Assembly: GCA_036897095.1 (NCBI GenBank)
Contig: JAYMSP010003026.1
Span: 1-21,467 of the forward strand
From: Plantago elongata
Taxonomy: Eukaryota > Streptophyta > Magnoliopsida > Lamiales > Plantaginaceae
DNA: 21,467 nt
Reading direction: 5' to 3'
Shown one piece after another: positions 10,690 to 21,303 of the stretch. The notes below the pieces were generated by a model. That model was not told the DNA's origin. It did not search any database and worked only from the letters and a program-made list of their open reading frames with translations. Position numbers and translations under genes: made by a program. How positions within the stretch are numbered: position 1 is the stretch's first letter; each line of letters begins with the position of its first letter.

Positions 10690-11822
10690 GCATACAAATC
10701 AGCTCAGCTCAGATCTGATCTGATCCGATCCACACTATTCCTCTCCAAACGAAGCAAGGAAGCCTAATCACGTACATTGTGTATTCCTTTCAGGTGAATT
10801 TCATTTCCTCAATCTCTTCGTTATTCATTTCCATTTTTACAGCTAGGATCTCGCTAATTTTGATTATATTCCTAGATTCGAGAAGCATAACATTCATCCC
10901 GTGTCATGTTATTCGAATTCTAGATGCCTAGTTGCATGATTCATTTTTTCGATGTTTTGCTAATACTGGAAATTGAGAGTAGAAAATGAAAAGATTCGGA
11001 GAGGTAGAGCTAGTTGCAAGAGAATTGAGGAACTATGCTTGACCGATTTTGTTTATGTGCGTCAACTTATTGAGTATTATGGACCTTACTGGTCCGGATT
11101 GAAATTGGAATGGAATGGGAGCTAGCTAGATTGTACTTCTATTAAGTACTGAATAGTGAATACTACTATAGTATTAGCAATGAAACAGTAACTGCAAGTC
11201 TAGTCTGGCGTATGTATATCTTGTGTGATCCATGCAACGAACGCAATACTAGAACTCTTTGTTTTATTCTGCACCCTACTTCTGAATCTTACTAGCATGT
11301 GTTATGAGGTGTAAGTGTAATTTTGAGCTTTCGTTCCGTTATTGATGTTTGTGCAAGTGTTCCCTGTTTCTGGATGAGATGTGTGCGCTTTGTGTCTTGT
11401 TTTGTTTTAAGTCGGTAGCGCTGCAGGGGTAATTTGTTAGGTGCGGAGGTCATTTATGTTATTTTTTTCACTTGATATGATTGAACTTTGACGATACTGG
11501 TAGATTTGAGTAAATGTATCATGCTGGTGGCACTTTTGAAATCATATCATTTTCCGTTGCCCTTTTCACTTAATTTGTAATTTTCCTGAATCAAGCATGT
11601 TCTGCAGAGATAAGGGAAGAAGATGTTTCTTCTTTGCTGAATCTTGTTGTTCAACTTTACTGAACTTTGCTGATTTTTCTAGACATGCATGTTCTGTGTC
11701 AAACTTGATAATATTGAAATTGGAGAATTTTTTTTTTTTTTATTGCTTTAACCCATGTTGAGGTTAGCAAATGAGCTCAAACTGAAATCTTCGGTGTTAT
11801 AATATATAGAAGAAAGGATAAG
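10690..11822 (+). other. MTHFR 5' leader exon and long leader intron
   Basis: The proposed first non-coding exon ends at 10793 with CAG, followed by a GTGAAT donor. It contains no ATG and carries a low-complexity run of agctc/gatct/gatcc repeats (10700-10731). The intron ends shortly before the start codon. The acceptor may be the AG at 11808-11809, or the AG at 11766-11767 that follows a strong T-run (about 11730-11742). The second choice would leave a four-codon upstream ORF (ATG at 11771). Leader introns of about 1 kb often raise expression of plant housekeeping genes; that role here is inference. Confidence 0.5.
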
Positions 11823-14800
11823 ATGAAGGTGATAGAGAAGATCTTGGAGGCGACAGCCGCCAATGACGCCAGCCGGGTTGTGTTCTCCTTTGAGTTCTTT
11901 CCACCTAAGACTGAGGACGGTGTAGAAAACCTGTTTGAACGTATGGAGCGCATGGTGTCACACAACCCTACCTTCTGCGACATAACCTGGGGTGCTGGTG
12001 GAACCACCGCTGATCTGACACTCGAGATCGCCAATCGCATGCAGAACATGATATGCGTTGAGACAATGATGCATCTCACTTGCACCAATATGCCTGTCGA
12101 CAAGATCGACCATGCCCTTGCCACAATCAAGGCTAATGGAATCCAGAACGTCCTGGCACTTCGTGGAGATCCTCCTCATGGTCAAGACAAATTTGTCCAG
12201 GTGGAGGGAGGCTTTGCATGTGCACTTGACCTTGTAAGTTATACAACAACTTCATTTTATTGTCTCATTTCCTTCATTGCTTATAATTTTTGTACCTCTA
12301 TCCAGAATTAAATATGAATAACATCTATATTATCGGTCAGTGTTGATTATGAATTTTCGTCAGTGTGGAAAAATATTTCAATTAATAAACACAATACAAT
12401 ACAAGATGGAAGTTCTGTTATTACCAAACAATAAATTTGTTAAGTATTTAAGATATTCTCTGTTCAACTCCAGAATTTAGTTAGCTGGACGATGTGAATG
12501 ACTCTCTTAAATTTTGGCAGGTTAATCATATGCGCTCCAAATATGGCGATTACTTTGGGATCACAGTTGCTGGTTATCCAGGTTGTTTTTTTGCTTCCCT
12601 TGACCTATGGTTGACTCTGCCTTTGTGTTTCCATCATAAGCATAAATACAAATCACTTTTAGTTGTTGCCACTTGCAAGCATACACATTTAATTTTGGTA
12701 AAATGATAAATTCTGTGTCTGGTTCATGTTGTTATATTGATTATTCTCTCACCCCAAGAATCAGGATACATGTTAATCTTAATTATATCATATATGCCAG
12801 TCCTCCTGTAAATTGTTTGTATTTTATTAATGCCACATGTGCTCTTCACCAGAGGGACATCCTGAAGTCATTTTGGAGGATGGGTTGGCTACTCCAGAGG
12901 CGTACGAGAAGGAACTTGCTTATCTCAAGAAGAAGGTTCAGTTTATTCATTATTTTCACTATTAAATTTCTCTGCTTCAATATTTTATTTTTCTGAGGAG
13001 GTTGGTTTTTACTTCTTTTGCAGGTTGATGCTGGTGCCGAAGTAATAGTAACCCAACTCTTCTATGACACTGACATCTTCCTCAAATTCGTTAATGACTG
13101 TCGTCAAATTGGAATAACCTGCCCTATTGTACCGGGTATAATGCCCATTAACAACTACAATGGCTTTATCCGCATGACTGGATTCTGCAAAACTAAGGTG
13201 CGAGCTAAACTCATGTGTGGATCACGCAGTTAGTGGAATTCATACCAGTAGATGATAACTTAATTTAAATATCAGTAAACGGGCTCTTTGCAAATGTGCA
13301 CGTGCAAGGTTGCGTACATAGTGCAACCCCCACATACCCTGCACAGACAGCACTAGTGCATTATTCGAGCTTAGTCAATCAACCTTTCCATACTAAGTGT
13401 TATATTTACAAAAAAAATATGATAAATCATAGTCGTATACATGTACTTACTGAATTAAAACATTGAATTTACATTATGTATTTTGTTACAATTGATGTAT
13501 TTTTCTAACACATTGTAGCTACTTGCAATTAAAATAATTTCACTCATATGATGTATTTAAAGCACTAACCATTGAATGATTTGATTAATTACATAAATTT
13601 TACCACAGATACCAGCTGAGATCATGAGTGCCTTGGAACCTATCAAGGACAATGAAGAAGCCGTCAGGGCCTATGGAATTCACCTTGGAACAGAGATGTG
13701 CAAGAAGATTATGGCTAATGGGATAAAAACCTTACATCTGTATACATTGAATATGGATAAATCTGCACTGGCTATATTGATGGTTAGTTTCCTTGGCCGT
13801 GCATTTGTGGTTCTACAAGCCAAATTGTTTTCTTTACTTGACAAAGCAGAGTTTGTACTCAAGCTTCATTTATACTCATCCATGCAGAATCTTGGTTTGA
13901 TTGAGGAATCAAAAATTTCAAGGTCCTTGCCTTGGAGGCGCCCGACAAATGTTTTTCGGGTAAAAGAGGATGTTCGTCCAATTTTCTGGTAAGCAGTATT
14001 TTCAGAACTTAGATTTCCGTGCTGATTCTTTTGTCTCTTGGCCTTGATTTTGTTAGTAATAACTTCATAATGGATGTATGATTTTTATTTATGGATAATG
14101 ATGGTAGGGCCAATCGTCCCAAAAGCTACATCTCACGGACTATAGGCTGGGAGCAATACCCACATGGTCGATGGGGAGACTCTCGAAATGCTTCATATGG
14201 GGCACTTGGTGAACATCAGGTATTCAGTGCTCATCGCATTCTAGCTTTACTATATGTCTTAATAATGTTTGGGAATAAGACAATTTTCTGGTAATATATT
14301 GAATTGCACATTTTCACCATTTAACTTTATAACAGTTAAAAGAGACAATACTCTACAAAATAAATTTTCATTGCATGAGAATCAAAATTCCAAAATCCTA
14401 TTCTGTTGGTTAATTGTAAACACTGTATTTTTGTGATCTGTAGATTAGTTGAGACTCGGGCATTATGAGTTGCATTTGATTTGTTTGGAGATGGATAAAT
14501 AAAAGTAAACTTGAGATTTATATGCTTAGAACACTATAACCCAATGATGGAGAAACAATCCTTCATATGCGAAGCTATAAACCTATGGCAGAGACTTCGG
14601 GTATTAGAGAATCTATGTCACGTAATGCTATAATATCTTCACAACTTTGACCACTGCTAACATTCAACCACATTTTTACCAGTGTCTCTCTGTCTTTAAG
14701 TTCTTACTTTCTTATTAGCATATGTTATCTGAATAAATCTTCATACTGGGAAAGCTTCTGACAAATATACATTGTGCAACTTCTTATACACATTTCTCAT

Positions 14801-16062
14801 TCCCTTTTTGTGTTCCATCCCGTCGTCTTTGCACTGTGAAACTTGAAATTTTTTATTTTCTGACAGGAATAATAGATTTGATGTTTATGTAACTATTTAT
14901 ATCCATCCCGTATTTTTTGCATTGTTAAACCATGTCCCAACAATGGCATCACTTATTTATTTAAAACTTCCCAACAGTTCATGCGCCCACGTTCACGCAA
15001 CAAGAAGCTGCATGGAGAATGGATTGTACCTTTGACAAATGTTGAAGATATTTATGAGGTATTTTGCTCAGTGGTGTGCCACATAATGACTTTTTCATGA
15101 TTATATGCCCTGAGACTAATGAAGCTTCAAATACATCAGAAATTTATGAACTTCTGCCTTGGGAAATTGAAAACTAGTCCGTGGTCTGAACTTGATGGGC
15201 TTCAACCAGAGACCAAAATCATCAACGAAATGCTTGCTAGTATTAACATGAAAGGTTTTCTCACCATCAACAGCCAACCAGCTGTCAATGGAGCAAAGTC
15301 TGACTCCCCATCTGTTGGTAAACAAATTATTCTGCATTTCAATCTGATATAAACACATAATTCCAAGTCGAACATAATTTTTTTGCTTGGAAACTAAACT
15401 TCATCAGCTTTGTGAAATATACATTTTATGTTTCTCATTGATCGGTTCCCTTTTCTACTTCTATGTCTATCTGTGTATTTAGTCGGACATAAGATGTGGT
15501 TTGCCGTTTCAACATTTGTGTTATATTTTTTTACTATGAAATTGTGGTTTTATAGGATGGGGAGGACCAGGAGGGTATGTGTACCAGAAGGCATACTTGG
15601 AATTTTTCTGCTCTCCCCAGTCGCTAGCCAAACTTGTTGAGAAATGCAAAATCTTCCCATACCTTACCTACATGGCTGTGAACAAAGAAGGAAACTGGAT
15701 GTCCAATGCTAAACAAAGTGATATAAATGCCGTAACATGGGGAGTTTTCCCTGCAAAGGAGGTAATCCAACCCACTGTCGTTGATCCTGCCAGCTTTGTA
15801 GTATGGAAGGATGAAGCATTTGATATTTGGTCGAGAGGGTGGGCTAAGCTCTACCCAGAAGCTGATCCATCCGCAAAGTTACTGGAGGAGGTGAGTCTTA
15901 TTTATTCGTAAATCTACTATTGCAATCTGTTTGCTAAAATAACATCTTTCTTTGTGTTTTGTGTGTATGCGTGTGCAGGTGCAAAGCAGTTATTACTTGG
16001 TCAGCTTGGTCGATAATGATTATATTCATGGAGATGTGTTTGCTGTTTTCGGAGATATTTGA
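11823..16062 (+). CDS. MTHFR: Methylenetetrahydrofolate reductase, 11 coding exons
   Basis: Exons: 11823-12233, 12521-12581, 12853-12935, 13024-13197, 13609-13782, 13888-13988, 14108-14219, 14978-15058, 15140-15317, 15556-15890, 15979-16062. All introns are GT-AG and phases close. The total is 1794 nt, encoding 597 aa, close to other plant MTHFRs. The enzyme reduces 5,10-methylene- to 5-methyltetrahydrofolate, the methyl donor for methionine synthesis, in the cytosol with FAD. The N-terminal catalytic barrel (about 1-300) shows [13 protein letters not shown], whose Glu24 corresponds to the catalytic Glu of the family. It also has [15 protein letters not shown] with Asp116 near the flavin, and [14 protein letters not shown]. 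The linker SRSLPWRRP leads to a C-terminal domain containing [45 protein letters not shown] and [17 protein letters not shown]. This domain corresponds to the S-adenosylmethionine-responsive half of animal MTHFR. Characterised plant enzymes use NADH and are not inhibited by S-adenosylmethionine. No break or missing key residue was seen. Confidence 0.97.
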
Positions 16063-17578
16063 TCACCTTGCTCAACATTGCATTTGGCTGAAGCTAATAT
16101 AGTGTTCTTTTCATGTGGTATTCATAATGGTAATGCAATTCCAATTGATTATGATGATGTAAACTAAAGATAAATTTCCATCTAATTTTGAGCTTGTTTT
16201 CATGCTTATCAAGTATACTAAAATTACATTCTTATACCGATGTAGTTTATATTTATATAAGAGCTCCCAGTGTTATGTTTGTCTGAAAGTGGAGATGGAG
16301 CATGGCTTTGCTGCATATTTGTATCTACAACGAGCTACTTGAATTCTTAATAATCGAAAAATGAATGTGAGTATGCCTATATTTGGGATGGAAGTGATAT
16401 GATGTTTCATTGTATTAGTAAAATCTTTACTTTCACAAAGAGTTTAACATCTACAATAATTTTCTCCACAATTTTGCTGTATTCCAATATGAAACCAACA
16501 TCCATGGATTTCAATTTACTAGGCCTACACCGCCCTATCATAATGGCATCAAGATGGGTAGCACCCTTACTTGAACCCTGATATTTGTGGAGCTGGTAAC
16601 TATTTGGGTCTTAATTGGGCACGGGTGTGCTATAAGTCTTGCTAGGGTCTTGTCTGACTATTAGATCGATTTAGTTTAATGTTAGGGGGGAGATCCTGAT
16701 AGATGAAAGAAGTCCCTACCAGTTAAGGTTGAGTAAGATTTCATTCATGGGTTGCCTGCAAGCTTATAGACTGGAAATGTTAATACAATCCATTATTTAA
16801 GTATGAAGCTCTGATAGTCTGATTGTTCATGGTAAAACCATTTACCTGTCCCCTAGATTGTTAGAGGAATTTTCCTTGCTGCTCCCCGTTAAATAATTGA
16901 CTCAGGAACAACTACGAAGTCTTGGCAACAGTATTGTTGAAATATGCTAAAGTGATTGGTACCGATAAACTAATTGATATAAATGTTAATTTGAGTTGAA
17001 CTTATTTATCGATAATGTGTATGCTACAAATAATGCATTGTAAATTAGCATGTTCAACCTTTAGAATGCAAAAATAAGACTGCTAATTTTCAAGGTTAAT
17101 GGAATTTGGAAAGCTCGACAGTTGAGTGGTGATGATGTGATAGGATAACTATATAAATGTCATATTAGATCATTCAACAATTTTTTTATCATAAATCATG
17201 ACATCGAAGACGTTAATGTGATCATAATTCATAATGATTTGCAGCAAGTAGATAAGATGAATACAACTTGGTTATAAAGAAGAGCTAATACAAATACAAG
17301 GATAAAATTACAAATAATAACTAGGCTACTACTGGAGTGGATGAGCTATGATAAAATTAGCTAACCAGCTTGCCAAAAGGCCATACTAACACAAACCATG
17401 AGACACAAAAAATAAAATAAAATAAAAGAAGAAGAAAATATTGGATCAGCTCTGCAAATGCCAAAAATTTCACTGCAGAGCTTTGCCTCCAATACCCAAC
17501 CAACAAATGAATAAATTTCCTACAAGAACCTAAACCCAATTCCCTAATATTACCAACAACTACTAAACTTTCACATTA
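16063..17578. other. Intergenic region between convergent MTHFR and ERF genes
   Basis: The 3' ends of both neighbours face this stretch, so its two edges should be 3' UTRs. An aataaa run occurs at about 17410-17425 on the plus strand, which is the wrong strand for the ERF transcript. The middle is AT-rich with no coding signal, and no transposon ends were recognised. Confidence 0.5.
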
Positions 17579-18544
17579 CTACAAAGCAGACCAATCAATT
17601 TCATACTCCGTATAATTATCCAACAAACCCATATCCCATCCAAGCTCCAACTCCTCTGCAAAACCCGGAAACAACAAGTCCGGCCCGGATGAAGACCCAC
17701 CCGAAAGGCCCGACCCATCACTCTCGGATCCATCATTCACCTTCAAACTCTTCTTCTTCTCCTCTACCGCCACATTTTTCCAACTTTTCGACTTCAACTT
17801 CTTCCCGTCAATGCTCTTACCCTCGGCCAAATCCTTACAGATGGACTCGAGCTTCGCATCAACAGTGGCATGCAGAGGCTTGTACTCCCCAAACTCTCCG
17901 CCAATGTGGGACCCACTATGGCGGAGATGAGGGAAGTTCAGCTTGCTATTGTCCCCTCTCAGCTTGAACGCCGCTCTGTCATAAGCCAGAGCGGCTTCTT
18001 CAGCCGTGTCGAATGTTCCGAGCCACAACCTGTTCCGGTTCTTGGGTAAACGGATCTCCGCGACCCATTTTCCCCAGTGTCTTTGTCGGACTCCCCGGTA
18101 TAGCTTGTTGGGCTTTGGTGGTGACCCGGCCTGTTTCATCGAAACGGGCCTGGGCCCAAGGAAGTTGTTTCTTGGTGGTACTTGTTGGGCTTGGCATTGG
18201 ATTGGGTTGGTTTGGTATTGGAGCTGTTCGAACTGATGGATCTGGTTAAAGTCCATTGAGTTGTCAAGGTATTGGGCCGGCCCAAATGAGTTGGTTTGGG
18301 CTGGGAGTTGGTACATGTTGGGCTGAAATGAAGAAGAAATTGGTGAGAAGAAATTGTCAAAGTCAACTGAGGTAGGGATAAAATTAGGAGAATGAGAAGA
18401 AGAAGAGGAGGAGAAGGGTGGAGTGGAAGAAGAAGAAAGTGGAGTGGAAGAAGCACTTTTGATAAAAGGTCCAAGTGCTTCCATTAACTCATCTCCACAA
18501 GTAAAGGGATCTACAACTTGCGTGCTACTAGTCCAAAAATCCAT
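17579..18544 (-). CDS. RAP2-4: AP2/ERF transcription factor, RAP2.4/WIND-like
   Basis: This is an intronless gene of 321 aa. The open frame extends four codons upstream to a TTG, but the first ATG is at 18544 (MDFWTSSTQ). [14 protein letters not shown] (residues 19-32) is the conserved N-terminal element of the RAP2.4 clade, and a serine-rich stretch follows. The single AP2 domain spans about 149-207, from [12 protein letters not shown] through [16 protein letters not shown] to KLNFPHL. At the two diagnostic positions it has Val14 and Leu19, as in ERF group I (DREB A-6). [20 protein letters not shown] and the terminal EIDW motif (315-318) also match RAP2.4/WIND proteins. Such nuclear factors bind DRE or GCC-like elements. 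Members control drought, light and wound responses, and the WIND members promote cell dedifferentiation after wounding. The exact orthologue cannot be named from sequence alone. No key AP2 residue is missing. Confidence 0.93.
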   Translation of the reverse strand: MDFWTSSTQVVDPFTCGDELMEALGPFIKSASSTPLSSSSTPPFSSSSSSHSPNFIPTSVDFDNFFSPISSSFQPNMYQLPAQTNSFGPAQYLDNSMDFNQIHQFEQLQYQTNPIQCQAQQVPPRNNFLGPRPVSMKQAGSPPKPNKLYRGVRQRHWGKWVAEIRLPKNRNRLWLGTFDTAEEAALAYDRAAFKLRGDNSKLNFPHLRHSGSHIGGEFGEYKPLHATVDAKLESICKDLAEGKSIDGKKLKSKSWKNVAVEEKKKSLKVNDGSESDGSGLSGGSSSGPDLLFPGFAEELELGWDMGLLDNYTEYEIDWSAL

Positions 18545-19090
18545 AGTAGCTTCCAAGATTTTTAACCTTACAATTAATTAACAAATGAAGAAAACCAAAT
18601 AAAGGGCCTGTTTCTTAGTAAAAATAAAGAACAGGTAGTTATGGTTTTTTACTTTTCAAGAACAAATTTTTTGTTTAGATTTTAGAGATTAGAGAAGGAT
18701 TAAGTAAGCAAGAGGTATACAAATAGACAACCTCTAGAATCCTCCTATTTGGGCTTCAAGGACACAAATAAGCCTTCAAAAAACCCAAATTGATGAGAAA
18801 TGAAAGAATATGAATACAATCTAACTTACTAGTTACTTACTACTACTATCTGTTCATTAACAACAACATACAGAAGAGTCGTCTATAACTATAAACAAAC
18901 AAGAACAAGAAACAGAGAAAGAATATGAAGAAAGGGAAGTAAGAAGAGGGGAAGTTACAGAAGGGGGGTGAAAAAGTGAAGCAATTTTGAAAATGGTGGT
19001 TTGAGTGAAGTGTGTGCAAGTGAGAGAAGAAAGAAAGAAAGATAAGCTCTCTGGTTTTTTCTCACTCACTCTTTTCTTTTTGTGTGGATT
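18545..19090 (-). other. 5' leader of the ERF gene
   Basis: The region between the TATA box at 19111-19120 and the start codon at 18544 is probably a leader of about 540 nt, unless an intron is removed. Read on the minus strand, the part near the cap is rich in CT and TTCT repeats (19025-19080). A 78-codon minus-strand frame (19093 to 18857) has its ATG a few bases upstream of the predicted start of transcription. It could be an upstream ORF if transcription begins slightly earlier. Its predicted product is serine-rich and unrecognised. Confidence 0.45.
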
Positions 19091-19110
19091 CATCGACTCA
19101 CCTGCTTCTG

Positions 19111-19120
19111 CTTATATAGT
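19111..19120 (-). promoter_or_regulatory. TATA box of the ERF gene
   Basis: On the minus strand this reads actatataag, a near-consensus plant TATA box, and it predicts a transcription start near 19086. The sequence downstream is CT-rich, as is common at plant transcription starts. Confidence 0.65.
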
Positions 19121-19860
19121 GCCTTCTCCAGCCCATTGGATTGACCAAATCCACCCTGGAAAATGGAAATGATGAGTGACTTTTACTTACTGCAACGTCA
19201 CTCTCTTATCATCAATTTGATGACACCAGTTGCCCAGTTGGGACTTGGGAGGGAAGGAATACTACATTTCATACGTACTCAGTTCCAGAGAGAGTTATGA
19301 TGTGCGAATCACGAATACGAATATAAATATAAATATGAATATGCATACGGTATAAATATTATTAAAATTTAAAATAATTAAAGTATGAATACCCCTTAGA
19401 ACACGCTTGGTTATTTAAGTTTATGATGTGATATGGATAGTTTTTTATTAGAATTAGATCGTATAAATTATGTTTATTTTTGTAATTTTAGTTTAGTTAG
19501 TGATAAATGTAAGAAATCGTGTTAAAAAAGGACTCTTTCAAGATTCAGTTCTATCAAAAAAGAAATAGATCAGAATCAGAATGGCTGGTAAGAAGAAAAA
19601 TATTTCACACGTATTGTAACGGTCGCATATCAAATATGTATGCATATTGAATACTCTAGCCTTTAAACCTAGGTATACTTCCTAGGTTATGATATATTAT
19701 CAAAGAACATGTATTAATTTGTGAAAAGATTAAAATTAAAAATTTAACATGGAATTGAGATAGAGTATTACATTACATACATAATTATTAAAATTGAAGA
19801 TGCATTCTTTTAAATATAAAAGTTCGTACTCGTATATACATCCGGATTAAAGTAAAATGA

Positions 19861-19866
19861 CACGTG
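19861..19866. promoter_or_regulatory. G-box / ABRE-like CACGTG
   Basis: The context gacacgtggta matches the ACGTG core of abscisic acid response elements and the G-box bound by bZIP and bHLH factors. It lies about 750 bp upstream of the predicted ERF transcription start. Such hexamers arise by chance, but stress regulation would fit a RAP2.4-type gene. Confidence 0.35.
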
Positions 19867-20254
19867 GTATTGTAACGGACGAGATTTGTGACATTAACCG
19901 TCAAGTTTTCCTCTAAACTTTGTTGACTAGTTTGGGTTAATAACGCGTTATCTGATTACCGATTATAACTGCATAAATAGTTACAGCTAATATTAAGTTT
20001 GTGAAAGTTTACATCAGCTTTCCCTTCCACTCCACTCTCCCATCTTGCAAGCAAAGTCCCCCTGAAGAGAAAAAAAGTCCATGTTTGGATCAATGGATGG
20101 ATACTTCACTTTGCTGGAATCCATTCAAAATTAGACTTGGTTTACCAATAATTTTTCCATTTTTTTCTCAACAAAACAATAATGTTGCAAAGTTTAACTT
20201 AACATGAATAAAAAGGTCTTGTGAGAATATGATGGAACGTTATTTTTTCCATCG

Positions 20255-20275
20255 GTAATTCGTCGTACGAATTAC
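20255..20275. repeat. Perfect short inverted repeat
   Basis: GTAATTCGT and ACGAATTAC are perfect reverse complements separated by CGT. The hairpin lies just outside the LTR that begins at 20303. No role is assigned; it may belong to a small decayed transposon. Confidence 0.6.
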
Positions 20276-20302
20276 TAAGTCTTATCATAGTAGTGACGGA
20301 TT

Positions 20303-20748
20303 TGTTGTTAAAAAAAGCGGGTTCGTCCATCAAAGGGGTAGGTTCGCGGATAGGAATGACCTAGCCGGTGCAAACAACGCGGTTGGAGTGATGAAAATAT
20401 ATGTCTTCATTAATATTCGCACAATTAGGGTTAAGCTCTACGGTCCAATTTATACTTGCTATCTAACAGAAGTATTCCAGGTAGTCAAGAGTTTTAATGG
20501 TAATAGATAATTAAAAGATTTATGCTAGAATCTAGAGTTAACTAACAAGAGACTAATTTTATGAATAGAAGACTCATTTAGATACTCTGCCTTTATTCTC
20601 TGACTTGCTAATTAAGACATAATCTAATTGCTTAAAATAAGATAGAATAGAATAATAAATAGATACTCCATCGCTACTGGACCTCTTGACGAACTCTAGC
20701 CACTTTCGTTAGAGCGGGCCGAACTGGAACTTGAAAAAAGTTCCAACA
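20303..20748 (-). mobile_element. 3' LTR of an LTR retrotransposon
   Basis: This 446-bp block has the canonical TG...CA ends within a 5-bp terminal inverted repeat, TGTTG (20303) and CAACA (ending 20748). On the minus strand it starts TGTTGGAAC, a common plant LTR start. It is immediately preceded on that strand by a purine-rich stretch that fits a polypurine tract, so this is the 3' LTR of a minus-strand element. The matching 5' LTR would lie to the right, beyond the window. Without the second LTR the borders remain inferred. Confidence 0.6.
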
Positions 20749-20861
20749 ATACCCCCTGAAGATGAGACTTGTCCCCAAGCCTCACTAGTTCGGCTGCCCC
20801 TCCTCGGTTTGATGTGGTCAACCGGAAGTCCTTCCCTTTGTCTGGTCCGAACCGCGACCTC
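20749..20861 (-). mobile_element. Polypurine tract and end of retrotransposon internal region
   Basis: On the minus strand TTCAGGGGGTAT (20760 to 20749) directly precedes the LTR, as a polypurine tract should. Further in, the sequence can be read as ...RLGDKSHLQG..., faintly like the LEDK-containing end of some Ty3/gypsy polyproteins. This is too short to settle the superfamily. The internal region is cut off after 113 bp by the CACTA terminus at 20862. Confidence 0.5.
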
Positions 20862-20882
20862 CACTACAAGAAAACTACAATT

Positions 20883-21148
20883 TAGCGACGCTATATGGCG
20901 ACGGATAAAATCCGTCGTCATATAGCGACGAATCGCTAGATTTTAGCGACGGATAAAATTATCCACTGTCGCCAAATAGCGACGGATATTTTTATCCGTC
21001 GCTAGATAATTGGACGAATTGGAAATAAAAAAAATGATTTAGCAATGGATAAAATTATTATCCGTCGCTAGATTTAGCGACGGATAATTTATCCGTCTTG
21101 TCCGTCGCATTGCTATTTAGCGACGGATAATTTTATCCGTCGCTAAAT
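20883..21148. repeat. Subterminal palindromic repeats of the CACTA element
   Basis: Repeated copies of tagcgacggata and its complement tatccgtcgcta form back-to-back hairpins. Arms at 20891-20906 and 20910-20925 pair with one mismatch. Arms at 20977-20988 and 20993-21004 pair perfectly. Arms at 21115-21130 and 21133-21148 pair perfectly over 16 bp with a 2-nt loop. Imperfect copies lie near 20944-20973 and 21050-21110. In En/Spm-type elements subterminal repeats are transposase binding sites; that role here is inferred. Confidence 0.85.
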
Positions 21149-21242
21149 CTTGTTATCAACGGGGTAAATGGGCAGAATCTCCCATTTCCCCCATTTCTTC
21201 CTTTTTCTTCCTTCTTCCTCCTCCATTTTCCTCCCCCTTCCG

Positions 21243-21303
21243 CCGCCTGTCCGCCTCACCGGTCGCTGCCTCTCCGCCTGTCCGTCGCCGGTCGCCGCCT
21301 CCA
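21243..21303 (+). repeat. GC-rich 31-bp imperfect tandem duplication
   Basis: Two adjacent units both begin ccgcctgtccg and contain ccggtcgc, at 21243-21273 and 21274-21303. They differ by a few substitutions and one base in length. The block is the most GC-rich part of the right end of the window and lies in the leader-like part of the CACTA element. Confidence 0.6.

Larger units (their letters stand above)
19121..20302. other. AT-rich upstream region of the ERF gene
   Basis: No gene was seen. AT-rich low-complexity sequence lies at about 19318-19375, with repeated ataaat/ataaat-like units. Candidate promoter elements include a G-box at 19861-19866 and a W-box-like TTGAC at 19922-19926. The plus-strand frame at 20001-20207 has no recognisable protein features. 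Confidence 0.5.

Noticed and set aside
11777-12185. Two minus-strand frames opposite MTHFR exon 1
   Set aside because: They mirror a strongly conserved coding exon on the other strand and have no family features of their own.
17689-18474. Several frames on both strands within the ERF gene
   Set aside because: They are shadows of the GC-rich ERF coding sequence; only the 321-aa frame contains a known domain.
20001-20207. 68-codon plus-strand open frame
   Set aside because: No recognisable domain, and an isolated position in AT-rich intergenic DNA; probably chance.
20709-20925. Short frames on both strands spanning the polypurine tract and CACTA end
   Set aside because: They cross the junction between two different mobile elements, so they cannot be genuine single genes.
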